Shown in pieces: positions 6,870-14,181 of a stretch of DNA of 14,181 nt; position 1 is the stretch's first letter, and each line of letters opens with the position of its first letter. The notes under the pieces were generated by a model. It worked only from the letters and a program-made list of their open reading frames with translations. It was not told the DNA's origin and made no database searches. A program made the translations under genes and the position numbers. This stretch comes from Chloroflexota bacterium (GTDB lineage: Bacteria; Chloroflexota; Limnocylindria; QHBO01): contig JACDBZ010000305.1 of assembly GCA_013694645.1 (NCBI GenBank), forward strand, positions 1-14,181, written 5' to 3'.

Positions 6870-8290
6870 CGACCGTCCGTCAGTTCATCGACCGCGGCCC
6901 GGAACGCATCGCCGCGCGCGGCGTAGTCCGCGAACATGTCGAAGCTGGCGGCGGCCGGAGCGAGCAGCACCACATCCCCCGCTCGAGCCAGGGAGGCGGC
7001 GGCCGCGACCGCGGCCTCCATGTCCGAAGCACGCTCGACCGGGACTCGGCCGCCTATCTGCGCGGCCAGCTCGTCCGCCGTCTCGCCGATGAGGACAGCC
7101 GCCCGTGCGTGCGCCGCCACCGCGTCAGCGAAGGTGTCGTAGGCGAGACCCTTATGTTTGCCGCCGCTGATGAGGATGATCGGCGCGTCGAACGCCTCGA
7201 GCGCAGCAATCGCGGCAGCCGGGATGGTCGCCTGCGAGTCGTTGATCCAGCGCACGCCGTCACGCTCGGCGATGAGCTCGAGCCGGTGTGGAACGCCCTC
7301 GAATCCGCGGATCGCTTCAGCAATAACTACCCCCTCCGCTCCGGCCAGGAACGCGCCGAGCGACGCGCAGAGCACGTTGCTCAGCATGTGGAGCCCGGGA
7401 AGCGGGACGTCGCCGGCGGACAGCAACCGCTCCCCCGCCACGACGACCCACCCCTCATCGTCGATCCAGGCCTCGACCCGACCTCGCCGCGGCTCTCCGA
7501 TTCCGTACCAGGCCACGCTTGCCGGCGGGAGACGGTCGCCCACGGCACGGCAGCCAGGATCGTCATGGTTCAGCACGATCCGGCCGGTCGGCGCAGTCAG
7601 CTCGGCCAGGCGCGCCTTCACCGCACGATACGCCTCCACCGTCCCGTGCCGGTCCAGGTGGTCCTCACCGATGTTGGTGAAGAGCGCCACGTCGGCACCG
7701 CGCGTGATCGTCGGCAGCTGGAGCTCGCTCAGCTCGAGGATCGCCCAATCGTCAGGCCCGAGCTCGAGGGCGCGCTCGATGAGCGGCGTCCCGATATTCC
7801 CGCCCAGCACGTGTGGCAGGCCGGCGCGCCCGAGCATGGCGGCCACCAGCGACGCCGTCGTCGTCTTGCCCTTCGTGCCCGTCACGCCGAGCACGCGCGC
7901 GCGCGTCAGGCGCAGGAACAGGTCGACCTCGCTCACCAGCTCGACACCGCGCGCCTCCGCTGCGATCAGCGCATCACGCAGCCACGCGTCGGTGGTGCTG
8001 AATCGCGGTGAGACCGATGGGCTGGTGACGAGGAGATCGGCATCCTGCAGGAGGACAACGGCAGCCAGCTCGTCGACACCGAGCGCCAGTCGAACGGGGC
8101 GAGCACCGAGCGCAGTTACCGCATCGGCCAGCTCCGATGCCGGGCGACGGTCATAGGCGGCCACAACGGCGCCCGCATCGGCCAGGAAGCGGCAGGCAGC
8201 GACCCCCGATCGGGCCAGCCCGAGCACCACCGTGCGGCGGCCGCGAAGATCCTCTGCGGTCCGGATCGGCACACGGGGCCTTGTCATCAT
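6866..8290 (-). CDS. murD: UDP-MurNAc-L-alanine--D-glutamate ligase
   Basis: Mur ligase that adds D-Glu to UDP-MurNAc-L-Ala using ATP. 474 residues. The N-terminal Rossmann-like domain has VLGLARSGVAA (22-32). The central ATPase domain has GVTGTKGKTTTA (135-146), TNIGEDHLDRHGT (205-217) and AVKAR (223-227) with the likely carbamylated Lys225. The C-terminal domain has WINDSQATIP (348-357), ISGGKHKG (374-381) and LLAPAAASFDMF (442-453). ELSELQL (186-192) and SQAT replace the usual ELSSFQL and SKAT; see findings. The frame stays open upstream to 8959, but that part is antisense-free mraY shadow. The ATG at 8290 overlaps the mraY stop (ATGA); a second ATG follows at 8287. It overlaps ftsW by four bases. 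Confidence 0.96.
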   Translation of the reverse strand: MMTRPRVPIRTAEDLRGRRTVVLGLARSGVAACRFLADAGAVVAAYDRRPASELADAVTALGARPVRLALGVDELAAVVLLQDADLLVTSPSVSPRFSTTDAWLRDALIAAEARGVELVSEVDLFLRLTRARVLGVTGTKGKTTTASLVAAMLGRAGLPHVLGGNIGTPLIERALELGPDDWAILELSELQLPTITRGADVALFTNIGEDHLDRHGTVEAYRAVKARLAELTAPTGRIVLNHDDPGCRAVGDRLPPASVAWYGIGEPRRGRVEAWIDDEGWVVVAGERLLSAGDVPLPGLHMLSNVLCASLGAFLAGAEGVVIAEAIRGFEGVPHRLELIAERDGVRWINDSQATIPAAAIAALEAFDAPIILISGGKHKGLAYDTFADAVAAHARAAVLIGETADELAAQIGGRVPVERASDMEAAVAAAASLARAGDVVLLAPAAASFDMFADYAARGDAFRAAVDELTDGR

Positions 8291-9282
8291 CGGGGCATCT
8301 GGATGCCTGTCACGCCGACGACGAAGATGCTCACGCCGAGCAGGCCGGCGAGCGCCGCCACGATCCAGAAGCGCAGCGTGATCTTCTCCTCGGCCCAACC
8401 GATCAGCTCGAAATGATGATGGAGCGGCGCCATGCGGAAGAGTCGTCGGCCGCGCAACCGGTAATTGAGGACCTGGAGCACGACGCTCATGATGACCGCC
8501 ACGAACACCACACCGATGATGGCAAGCAGCGGCAGTTGGGTGGTGATGGTGGCTACCACCGCAAGCGTCGCACCAAGGCTGAGGGCGCCAGAGTCGCCCA
8601 TGAAGAGCTGCGCCGGGTGCACGTTGAACCACAGGAATCCCATCAGAGCGCCGATGACGAGCGCGCAGAACACGGCCAGGTTCGGCTGCGGACCGCGGCC
8701 CGGCAGGTCGTAGAGCGCGATCAGCAGGTATGCGACGAAGCTGAAGATGAGCACGCCTCCCACCAGGCCGTCGAGGCCGTCGGTGAGGTTGACCGCGTTG
8801 CTGGCGCCAACGATGACGAATGAAACGAACAGGATGAACAGGACCGGGCCGATGACCACCTCGCCGAGTCCCGGAACGTTGATGCCGGTGATATCGAAGT
8901 GGCGCTGGATGTAGAACCCGGCGAGAATCGCCACGATCGTCTGCCACGCCAGCTTCCATCGCCCGCGCATGCCGACGCCCGACCGGATGTTCACGAAGTC
9001 ATCGATTGCGCCGAGGATGCCGACGCCGACCAGCGCCAGCATCGGCGTGAGCGTGTCGACGTCCTCGATGCGGAGGGCCATCGCCAGGAACAGGACCACT
9101 CCCACGATCAGCATTCCGCCCATCGTCGGCGTCCCCGCCTTGCCGAAATGCGCCTCCGGCCCGTCGCTGCGGATCTGCTTGCCGATGCCAAGGCGCCCGA
9201 GAAGATTGATGTAGATCGGGGCCAGCAGGACCATGCCGATGAACGCCAGCAGCAGTGCGACCACGACCTGGACGAGCGTCAT
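8287..9282 (-). CDS. mraY: Phospho-MurNAc-pentapeptide transferase MraY
   Basis: Integral membrane enzyme that moves phospho-MurNAc-pentapeptide from UDP to undecaprenyl phosphate, making lipid I. 331 residues with about ten hydrophobic segments. Motifs: HFGKAGTPTMGG (45-56), the Asp pair in GAIDDF (91-96), NAVNLTDGLDG (162-172), FNVHPAQLFMGDSGA (219-233, Asp230 among the catalytic acidic residues of the family) and the histidine motif PLHHHFE (286-292). The ATG at 9282 overlaps the murF stop (ATGA) and gives the normal family length; the frame is open further upstream to 9471 but that part lies within murF. The gene ends in a four-base overlap with murD. Confidence 0.97.
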   Translation of the reverse strand: MTLVQVVVALLLAFIGMVLLAPIYINLLGRLGIGKQIRSDGPEAHFGKAGTPTMGGMLIVGVVLFLAMALRIEDVDTLTPMLALVGVGILGAIDDFVNIRSGVGMRGRWKLAWQTIVAILAGFYIQRHFDITGINVPGLGEVVIGPVLFILFVSFVIVGASNAVNLTDGLDGLVGGVLIFSFVAYLLIALYDLPGRGPQPNLAVFCALVIGALMGFLWFNVHPAQLFMGDSGALSLGATLAVVATITTQLPLLAIIGVVFVAVIMSVVLQVLNYRLRGRRLFRMAPLHHHFELIGWAEEKITLRFWIVAALAGLLGVSIFVVGVTGIQMPR

Positions 9283-10724
9283 CGCTGGGCGCCCCCCGCC
9301 CGCAGCAGCTCGACGGCGCGCTCGAGACGGATGCCGCGCGAGGCCTTGAGGAGCACGAGGTCGCCGACGCCGGGAGCCAGCTCCCGCTCGAGCCTCTCCG
9401 CCGCCTCTTCGGCGTCGCCCGCCATCACCACGGCGGTGGCACCCGCCGCCCGAGCTCCCTCCGCGATCCATCGGCCCCGGTCCCCGACCGTCACCAGCCC
9501 GTCACAGGCTGCGGCAGCCCGAACGCCGATCTCACGATGCAGTCGCTCCTCGTCCGGCCCCAGCTCGAGCATGTCGCCGAGGACCGCGATCCGGCGACGG
9601 CCGGCCGGAACCGGCGTCTCGGCCAGAAAGTCCAGCGCGGCCACCGTGCTGATCGGGGAGGCGTTGTACGTATCGTCCACCAGTCGCGCGCCGGAGGCGG
9701 CTTCGACGAGGTCCATGCGGTGCGGCGCGTGGCTCCCGTCAGCGAGGACGGCGATGACCTCGTCGAGCGGGACCCCGAACCATTCGCCGACCGTCGCGGC
9801 TGCCAGCTGATGCGGGACGAGGTGACGTCCGGGGGTCGCGCTCAGCACGCGTCGTGAGCCCCACGGCGCGCGCAGCGTGAACTCGGTCCCTTCGAGCCCG
9901 CGCGATACCACGCCCTCCGCGCGGATGTCAGCTCGCGAGCCGAGGCCGAAGGTCCGCACCCTGGCGCGCGTCACCTGGCGCATCGGCTCGACGCGCGCAT
10001 CATCCGCGTTCAGGACGGCAAGCCCGTCACGCGGGAGCGCCATCGGCAGCTCGGCCTTTGCCTGGGCGATCCGCTCGATGCTGCCGGCGCGTTCCAGATG
10101 GGCGGGGTGCACGGCGAGCACGACGCCGACCTCGGGCCTTGCGATCTCCGCGAGCCGCTCGATCTCGCCGACCGTGTACATGCTCATCTCCAGCACGGCG
10201 GCCTCGTGCTCCGGTGTCAGCCGCAGAAGGGTCATCGGGAGGCCCGTCTCCGAGTTGAGATTCCCCTCGTTGCGGAGGGTACGCAGCGTGCGGGACAGGA
10301 CGTCGGCGACCATCTCCTTGGCGATCGTCTTGCCGGTGGATCCCGTGATCCCGACGACGCGCACGTCGTGGCGGAGCCGCCACCAGGCCGCCAGCTGCTG
10401 GAGCGCAATCAGCGGATCGGCGACCATCACGACGGCCGCGTCCACGTCCGGCGGAAGCTTCACGGGTCGCGTCACCAGGGCCGCCCGCGCGCCAGCCCGG
10501 AGCGCGTCGAGGACGAAGTGATGGCCGTCGACTCGCTCACCGTGAAGAGCGACGAAACAACTGTCGGGGGTCACGCGACGGGAGTCGACGCTGGCCCCGG
10601 TGATCGAGGCAACCGAGGTCGGTCGCTCGAGGCGACCACCGGTGGCGGCCAGCACGTCATCGAGATGGATCGTGGGAGGCACTCGTACCACGCTGCGGAC
10701 TACGGGCGAGTCTAGCAGCCTCAC
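9279..10724 (-). CDS. murF: UDP-MurNAc-tripeptide--D-Ala-D-Ala ligase
   Basis: Mur ligase that adds D-Ala-D-Ala to the UDP-MurNAc-tripeptide. 481 residues. VDSRRV (46-51) lies in the N-terminal substrate domain. The ATP loop is GITGSTGKT (125-133), followed by IAKE where TTKE is more usual. GNLNSETGLP (154-163) is specific to MurF as against MurE. EMSMY (179-183), AHLE (208-211), the likely carbamylated Lys223 in QAKAE, HRM (335-337) and VDDTYNASP (349-357) follow, with LLKASRG near 458-464. The GTG start overlaps the ftsI stop by four bases (GTGA). Alternative GTG codons lie at residues 12 and 15 and would bring the N-terminus nearer to that of relatives. murE, usual between ftsI and murF, is absent. 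Confidence 0.95.
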   Translation of the reverse strand: MRLLDSPVVRSVVRVPPTIHLDDVLAATGGRLERPTSVASITGASVDSRRVTPDSCFVALHGERVDGHHFVLDALRAGARAALVTRPVKLPPDVDAAVVMVADPLIALQQLAAWWRLRHDVRVVGITGSTGKTIAKEMVADVLSRTLRTLRNEGNLNSETGLPMTLLRLTPEHEAAVLEMSMYTVGEIERLAEIARPEVGVVLAVHPAHLERAGSIERIAQAKAELPMALPRDGLAVLNADDARVEPMRQVTRARVRTFGLGSRADIRAEGVVSRGLEGTEFTLRAPWGSRRVLSATPGRHLVPHQLAAATVGEWFGVPLDEVIAVLADGSHAPHRMDLVEAASGARLVDDTYNASPISTVAALDFLAETPVPAGRRRIAVLGDMLELGPDEERLHREIGVRAAAACDGLVTVGDRGRWIAEGARAAGATAVVMAGDAEEAAERLERELAPGVGDLVLLKASRGIRLERAVELLRAGGAQR

Positions 10725-12505
10725 GGGAGGGCGACCGGCTGCGCGGGGCGGTCCGGCGGCATGGCCAGGTAGTCGAGAACCTGGGGCATGAAGTCGGCGT
10801 ACACCGACTCCGGGCGCTCGGGCATCTGCGGTCCACCGGCACCCGCCGGTCGGTGGATGAGGATCAGGGTCGCGAGCTTCGTCTCGCCCGCCGGGAGGAT
10901 TCCGACGAAACTCGAATCGACCCAGCCGGCGATGTACTGCCAGCGCTCAACCATATCGCCCTCGGCGTTCTTCACCTGCACCGGCCCTGCGATCTGGGCG
11001 GTACCCGTCTTGCCGGCCACGGTGTAACCCGGGATCGACGCGCCCTCGGCGATGCCGTTGTCGACGCCGTTCGTCAGCAGGTCGACCATCGTGGCGGCCG
11101 TCTCGGGCCGCATGATCCGTTCGCCCGGCGGCTGATCGACCGCGTGGTAGGTACCGTCCGGGTCGGTCCAGCCCTCCACGACGTGAGGTGTGACCAGGCT
11201 ACCGCCGTTCGCGAATGCCGCGTAGCCGGCGACCAGTTGGACCGCAGTCAGGCTCAGGCCCTGGCCGAAGGCGTTCTGGGCAGTCGTCAGGTCGCCCGAC
11301 GCGTCATCCGGATGCCAGACCACGCCGCTCTGCTCGCCCGTCAGCTCGATGCCCGTTGGTGACCCGAACCCGAAGCGTCGGAAGGCGTCATAGAGCCCGT
11401 CCCCGCCCAGCTCGAGGCCGATCTTCGCGGCGCCGACATTGTTCGACAGTGCCAGGACATCGGACGGGGTGATCAGCCCATGCCCGTACGGCGACGTGCC
11501 GCGGTCCGCGTTCTGGATGCGGATCTGGCCGATCCGCAGGTTGTTGTCGTCCTCGACGGTATCCCTGGTGGTGATCGCGCCGGCGTCCAGGGCCGCGGCG
11601 ATGGTGAACGCCTTCATCACCGATCCGGGCTCGTACTGCCGTGAGACAGCCGGGTTGGCGAAGAGCTGGCCATCGGTGCTGGCGAACTGGTTGCCGTCGT
11701 ACGACGGGAAGCTGGCCATACCCAGGATCGCACCCGTCTCGGCATTCATGATCACGCCGGTCGCTCCCGCGGCGCGGTTGGCCTTGTAGGTTGCCCACAT
11801 CTTCTGCTCGAGCAGGTGCTGGACGCCCGCATCGATCGTCAGCCGCAGGTCGCGTCCGTCGATAGGCTCCCGAAGAAGGGTCACCGAATCCGCGATCCGG
11901 CGGCCGATGACGTCTTCCTGGGCCGCGATCTCTCCCGGTGTGCCGGCGAGCACCGCGTCCTCCGCCTGTTCGACTCCGTAGGAGGCAGCGCCGCTGTTGT
12001 CGACGAAACCGAGCACCTGGGCTGCGAGCGTCGTGTCCGCCGTCGCGCCGGTGACCGGGTAGACACGCTTCGTCTCCGGGATGAGGCCGACCCCACGAAT
12101 GTCGAGCGTCCGAATGCGCTCGGCCACGTCGGCCGAGACGCGGCGCTTGAGAAAGACCCAGCTGCGATCGGTTTCGAGCCGCGCTCGAACGTCGGCAGCC
12201 GGCATGTCAAGCGCCGATGCCAGCAGTGCGGACACGAGGCCGGGATCGTCGATCGACGGCGGGGTGACGAACACCGACTGCACCTCGACCGAGGTGGCCA
12301 GCAGCTCGCCATTGCGGTCGGTGATCTCGCCGCGCTCCGCCGGGATGGTCTGCTCCTGGGCCAGCTGGTGGAGCGCCATGGTCTCGAGCCATTCGCGCTC
12401 GACAACCTGCCACCAGACCAGGCGTCCGCCAACCGCCATCGCCACCAGCGTGACGACGATCAGAAGGACCAAGGCGCGGGCACGACTGTCGGTCCTGGCG
12501 AGCAT
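10721..12505 (-). CDS. ftsI: Division transpeptidase FtsI (class B penicillin-binding protein)
   Basis: Class B penicillin-binding protein that crosslinks septal peptidoglycan and works with FtsW. 594 residues. One membrane segment (about 11-31) follows a short cytoplasmic N-terminus. The dimerisation/pedestal domain begins with ERGEITDRNGELLATS (57-72). The transpeptidase domain (about 245-580) has all three active-site motifs: SVMK (Ser295, Lys298), SNN (354-356) and KTG (499-501), with NAFGQG near 411-416. There is no PASTA domain at the C-terminus. The ATG at 12505 has GGAG six bases upstream (12512-12515). It lies 43 bases after the ftsL-like gene and overlaps murF by four bases. FtsI rather than an elongation PBP2 is inferred from its place in the cluster. 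Confidence 0.95.
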   Translation of the reverse strand: MLARTDSRARALVLLIVVTLVAMAVGGRLVWWQVVEREWLETMALHQLAQEQTIPAERGEITDRNGELLATSVEVQSVFVTPPSIDDPGLVSALLASALDMPAADVRARLETDRSWVFLKRRVSADVAERIRTLDIRGVGLIPETKRVYPVTGATADTTLAAQVLGFVDNSGAASYGVEQAEDAVLAGTPGEIAAQEDVIGRRIADSVTLLREPIDGRDLRLTIDAGVQHLLEQKMWATYKANRAAGATGVIMNAETGAILGMASFPSYDGNQFASTDGQLFANPAVSRQYEPGSVMKAFTIAAALDAGAITTRDTVEDDNNLRIGQIRIQNADRGTSPYGHGLITPSDVLALSNNVGAAKIGLELGGDGLYDAFRRFGFGSPTGIELTGEQSGVVWHPDDASGDLTTAQNAFGQGLSLTAVQLVAGYAAFANGGSLVTPHVVEGWTDPDGTYHAVDQPPGERIMRPETAATMVDLLTNGVDNGIAEGASIPGYTVAGKTGTAQIAGPVQVKNAEGDMVERWQYIAGWVDSSFVGILPAGETKLATLILIHRPAGAGGPQMPERPESVYADFMPQVLDYLAMPPDRPAQPVALP

Positions 12506-12511
12506 GTTGGT

Positions 12512-12515
12512 CTCC
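12512..12515 (-). promoter_or_regulatory. Ribosome binding site of ftsI
   Basis: GGAG on the minus strand, six bases before the ATG at 12505, in the 43-base gap after the ftsL-like gene. It fits independent initiation at ftsI, unlike the coupled genes after it. Confidence 0.5.
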
Positions 12516-12548
12516 GTGCGACGGCCGCCATTCGGCCGCGGGGCTAGG

Positions 12549-12965
12549 TCAATCCGCAGGTTGGCTGGCGGACGAGGCGAAGGTCACCGCGCCGTCCTCG
12601 AGTGGCACGAGCTGCAGCTCCGCCCTCGCACGCTGGGTGATCTCTGCGGGCGACCGCGCCTGGCCGACCGCCCAGATCAGCTGCTGCTGATCAGCGTGTC
12701 TCTGAGAGAGCGTCGCCTCGAGCGCGTCGATCTCGTATCCGGTCGCAGCAACGCGGGTCGACTGGCTCAGGTAGAAGAGTGCGAGGCCCGCGGCGACCAC
12801 GATCGCCACGAGCAGCACGCGGATGTCGATTCGCGACGCGGCTCGCCGATCGGCCGAATGCCGCCTGGCGCGGCGCGCCGGCTCCGGGCGTGTTCGCCGA
12901 CGAGGCATGGCCCGACGGCCCAGAAACCACGGGTTCGTCGCGGGTCGTGCGCCGGTGATGGCCAT
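12549..12965 (-). CDS. ftsL: FtsL-like divisome protein (FtsL/DivIC superfamily)
   Basis: 138-residue single-pass protein with the layout of FtsL: a long basic cytoplasmic N-terminus (about 1-48, Arg-rich), one membrane segment (about 49-66, VLLVAIVVAAGLALFYL) and a probably helical periplasmic-side region (about 74-103) with spaced hydrophobic residues, then ITQRARAELQLVPLE (109-123), which resembles the conserved end of the family. FtsL binds FtsB/DivIC and FtsQ and activates FtsW-FtsI. The sequence is poorly conserved, so the call rests on topology and on lying between rsmH and ftsI. The ATG at 12965 has only a weak ribosome binding site; a later ATG at 12908 (residue 20) is possible. Codon use is like its neighbours. 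Confidence 0.82.
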   Translation of the reverse strand: MAITGARPATNPWFLGRRAMPRRRTRPEPARRARRHSADRRAASRIDIRVLLVAIVVAAGLALFYLSQSTRVAATGYEIDALEATLSQRHADQQQLIWAVGQARSPAEITQRARAELQLVPLEDGAVTFASSASQPAD

Positions 12966-12989
12966 CTGCTCGCCCGTGCCGTTCGGTGA

Positions 12990-13202
12990 CTAGGCCGCGG
13001 TCGCGCGGTCGCGCGCCGAGGCAGTGAAGCTGGTCGGCGCCTCGAAATCGAGGCCTTCCTCGATCTCGATGGCCGCGACGCCGTCGCTCATCCAGTACTG
13101 CTCTTCGCTCACGGCATGCACCCGGCGCGCACGCAGGTCCCGCTGGCGCGCCGAGTACATGCGGCGCCGGCTGGCCTGGTGGCGAGAACGTCCTTTGCTC
13201 AT
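12990..13202 (-). CDS. Unrecognised 70-residue protein between rsmH and ftsL
   Basis: I do not recognise this gene. The ATG at 13202 has a strong AAGGAGG seven bases upstream (13210-13216); a GTG at 13232 overlapping the rsmH stop would add ten residues and is less likely. By a hand count about 60 of 70 codons end in G or C, as expected of a coding gene here. The product is two-sided in charge: residues 1-30 are very basic (SKGRSRHQASRRR, then RQRDLRARR), while residues 32-55 are acidic (SEEQYWMSDG, EIEEGLDFEAP). No membrane segment, signal peptide or Cys/His cluster is seen. It lies 24 bases before the ftsL-like gene, in the same operon. A nucleic-acid-binding or ribosome-linked role for the basic part is only a guess. 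Confidence 0.72.
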   Translation of the reverse strand: MSKGRSRHQASRRRMYSARQRDLRARRVHAVSEEQYWMSDGVAAIEIEEGLDFEAPTSFTASARDRATAA

Positions 13203-13209
13203 GGGTGAC

Positions 13210-13216
13210 CCTCCTT
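13210..13216 (-). promoter_or_regulatory. Ribosome binding site of the small ORF
   Basis: AAGGAGG on the minus strand, seven bases before the ATG at 13202. It is among the best ribosome binding sites in the window, decides the start of the small ORF, and is the main evidence that this ORF is translated. It starts 13 bases after the rsmH stop codon. Confidence 0.65.
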
Positions 13217-13228
13217 CTTTCGCTCGGC

Positions 13229-14176
13229 TCACGCCAGCTTCTCGGCGACGCGCAGCTTCGCGCTGCGCGCGCGGCGATTCCGCCGGACCTCGTTGTGGCC
13301 CGCGGTGATGACGCCCTTCGTGACGGCGCGCAACTGCGCGCGATGACCACAGGTGCAGGCCGGTGGCAGGGGTTCCTCGATGCAGTCGCGACTCTCGCGC
13401 ACGATGAATCGCTTCACGATGCGGTCCTCGAGGCTGTGATAGCTGATGACGGCCATCCGCCCACCGGGCCGCAGCGCCGCCAGCGCTCCCGCCAGGCCGG
13501 CGGAGAGAACCTCGATCTCCCGATTGACGGCGATGCGCAGGGCCTGAAACGTTCGAGTCGCCGGGTGGATTCGCCCGGCATCCGCACTCCCGCGGCGCAC
13601 CGGGGCTGCCGCGGCAACGACGGCGGCAAGATCGGCGGCGGTCACAAGCCGGCCCTCCGCACTCGCCGCCACGAGCGCCTTCGCGATGCGGCCTGCACGG
13701 CGCTCTTCACCAAACGTCGCGATAATTCCGGCGAGCTCTCGTTCCGAGGAGCGCTGGATGAGCTCAAGGGCCGATAGACCACTCGTTTCATCGAATCTCA
13801 TGTCCGGCGGCGCATCGGCCGCAAAGCTGAAGCCGCGATCGGGGTCAGCGAGCTGATAGCTGCTGAGACCGAGGTCAAAGAGCACCGCGTCGAGTGGTGC
13901 TGCGCCGGTCTCGGTGGCGACGTCGTAAATGGATTCGAAATTGGCCTGGCGCAGCGTGACGCGCGCGCCGAAGCGCCCGAGGGTGCGTTTCGCCTCCGAG
14001 ATGGCCGCCCGATCGGCATCGATGCCAAGCAGGCGGCCACCCGGAGACGTGGTTTCCAGCAGCCGCTCGGCGTGCCCACCGCCGCCGACGGTGCAATCAG
14101 CCACGGAGCTGCCGGCACCGACGGCCAACGAGGTGAGAACCTCGTCGACCAGCACCGGCAGGTGCCCTTCTCCCAT
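13229..14176 (-). CDS. rsmH: 16S rRNA (cytosine-1402-N4) methyltransferase RsmH
   Basis: SAM-dependent enzyme that methylates N4 of C1402 in the 16S rRNA P-site region; often the first or second gene of dcw clusters. 315 residues, the normal family length. Motifs: HLPVLVDEV (5-13), the SAM loop DCTVGGGGHA (27-36), DLGLSSYQL (101-109), DPDRGFSF (111-118), RIHPATRTFQALRI (202-215) and ISYHSLEDRIVKRF (244-257), then PPACTCGH (271-278) and a basic C-terminus. The ATG at 14176 fits the family N-terminus; only five bases lie upstream in the window, so its ribosome binding site and any mraZ before it cannot be seen. The small ORF follows. Confidence 0.97.
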   Translation of the reverse strand: MGEGHLPVLVDEVLTSLAVGAGSSVADCTVGGGGHAERLLETTSPGGRLLGIDADRAAISEAKRTLGRFGARVTLRQANFESIYDVATETGAAPLDAVLFDLGLSSYQLADPDRGFSFAADAPPDMRFDETSGLSALELIQRSSERELAGIIATFGEERRAGRIAKALVAASAEGRLVTAADLAAVVAAAAPVRRGSADAGRIHPATRTFQALRIAVNREIEVLSAGLAGALAALRPGGRMAVISYHSLEDRIVKRFIVRESRDCIEEPLPPACTCGHRAQLRAVTKGVITAGHNEVRRNRRARSAKLRVAEKLA

Positions 14177-14181
14177 GTGGC

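Noticed and set aside
8291..8959. Upstream extension of the murD frame, making a 697-residue ORF
   Set aside because: The extra part is the mraY gene read in another frame; it is low-complexity and Arg/His/Gly-rich, and murD motifs begin only after the ATG at 8290.
9283..9471. Longer mraY starting at 9471
   Set aside because: The extra 63 residues lie inside murF, are Gly/Arg-rich and do not resemble any MraY N-terminus; the ATG at 9282 fits family length and the ATGA overlap.
12522..12538. Inverted repeat CGGCCG-5 bases-CGGCCG in the ftsL-ftsI gap
   Set aside because: Only six base pairs, made of self-complementary GC, with no U-run; expected by chance at this GC content.

Overview
The window is one unbroken stretch of a division and cell wall (dcw) gene cluster from a high-GC bacterium. 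Every supported gene lies on the minus strand, so the cluster reads from right to left. In transcription order: rsmH (16S rRNA methyltransferase), an unrecognised 70-residue ORF, an ftsL-like gene, ftsI (class B transpeptidase), murF, mraY, murD, ftsW, murG, murB, ddl, ftsQ/divIB, sbp (small basic protein, DUF1290), and ftsA, which is cut by the left edge. No RNA gene, mobile element, CRISPR array or stretch of 300 bases without a gene was seen. The longest gaps are about 50-60 bases.

Organism: coding regions are GC-rich with GC-ending codons. The order combines murB, ftsQ and sbp, typical of Gram-positive-type dcw clusters, with a ddl placed just before ftsQ, as in many Proteobacteria. A monoderm, high-GC lineage such as Chloroflexota or a relative of Actinobacteria is my inference; no taxonomic marker was searched.

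How the genes work together: MurB, MurD, MurF and Ddl supply cytoplasmic steps of UDP-MurNAc-pentapeptide synthesis. MraY and MurG make lipid I and lipid II. FtsW and FtsI polymerise and crosslink septal glycan. FtsL, FtsQ and FtsA are divisome scaffold or assembly proteins. RsmH modifies the ribosomal P-site region and commonly leads this cluster. From ftsI to ftsQ almost every junction is a 1-4 base stop/start overlap, so translation is probably coupled along a long polycistron whose promoter lies right of the window.

This is mostly a conserved housekeeping region and I did not find a new defence or mobile system. Points worth a second look: murE and murC are missing from their usual places; the small ORF between rsmH and ftsL; a 95-base ftsW/murG overlap that gives FtsW a basic tail; a stable UNCG-loop hairpin next to the ftsA ribosome binding site, with two competing in-frame starts; and unusual residues in MurD and MurG motifs.
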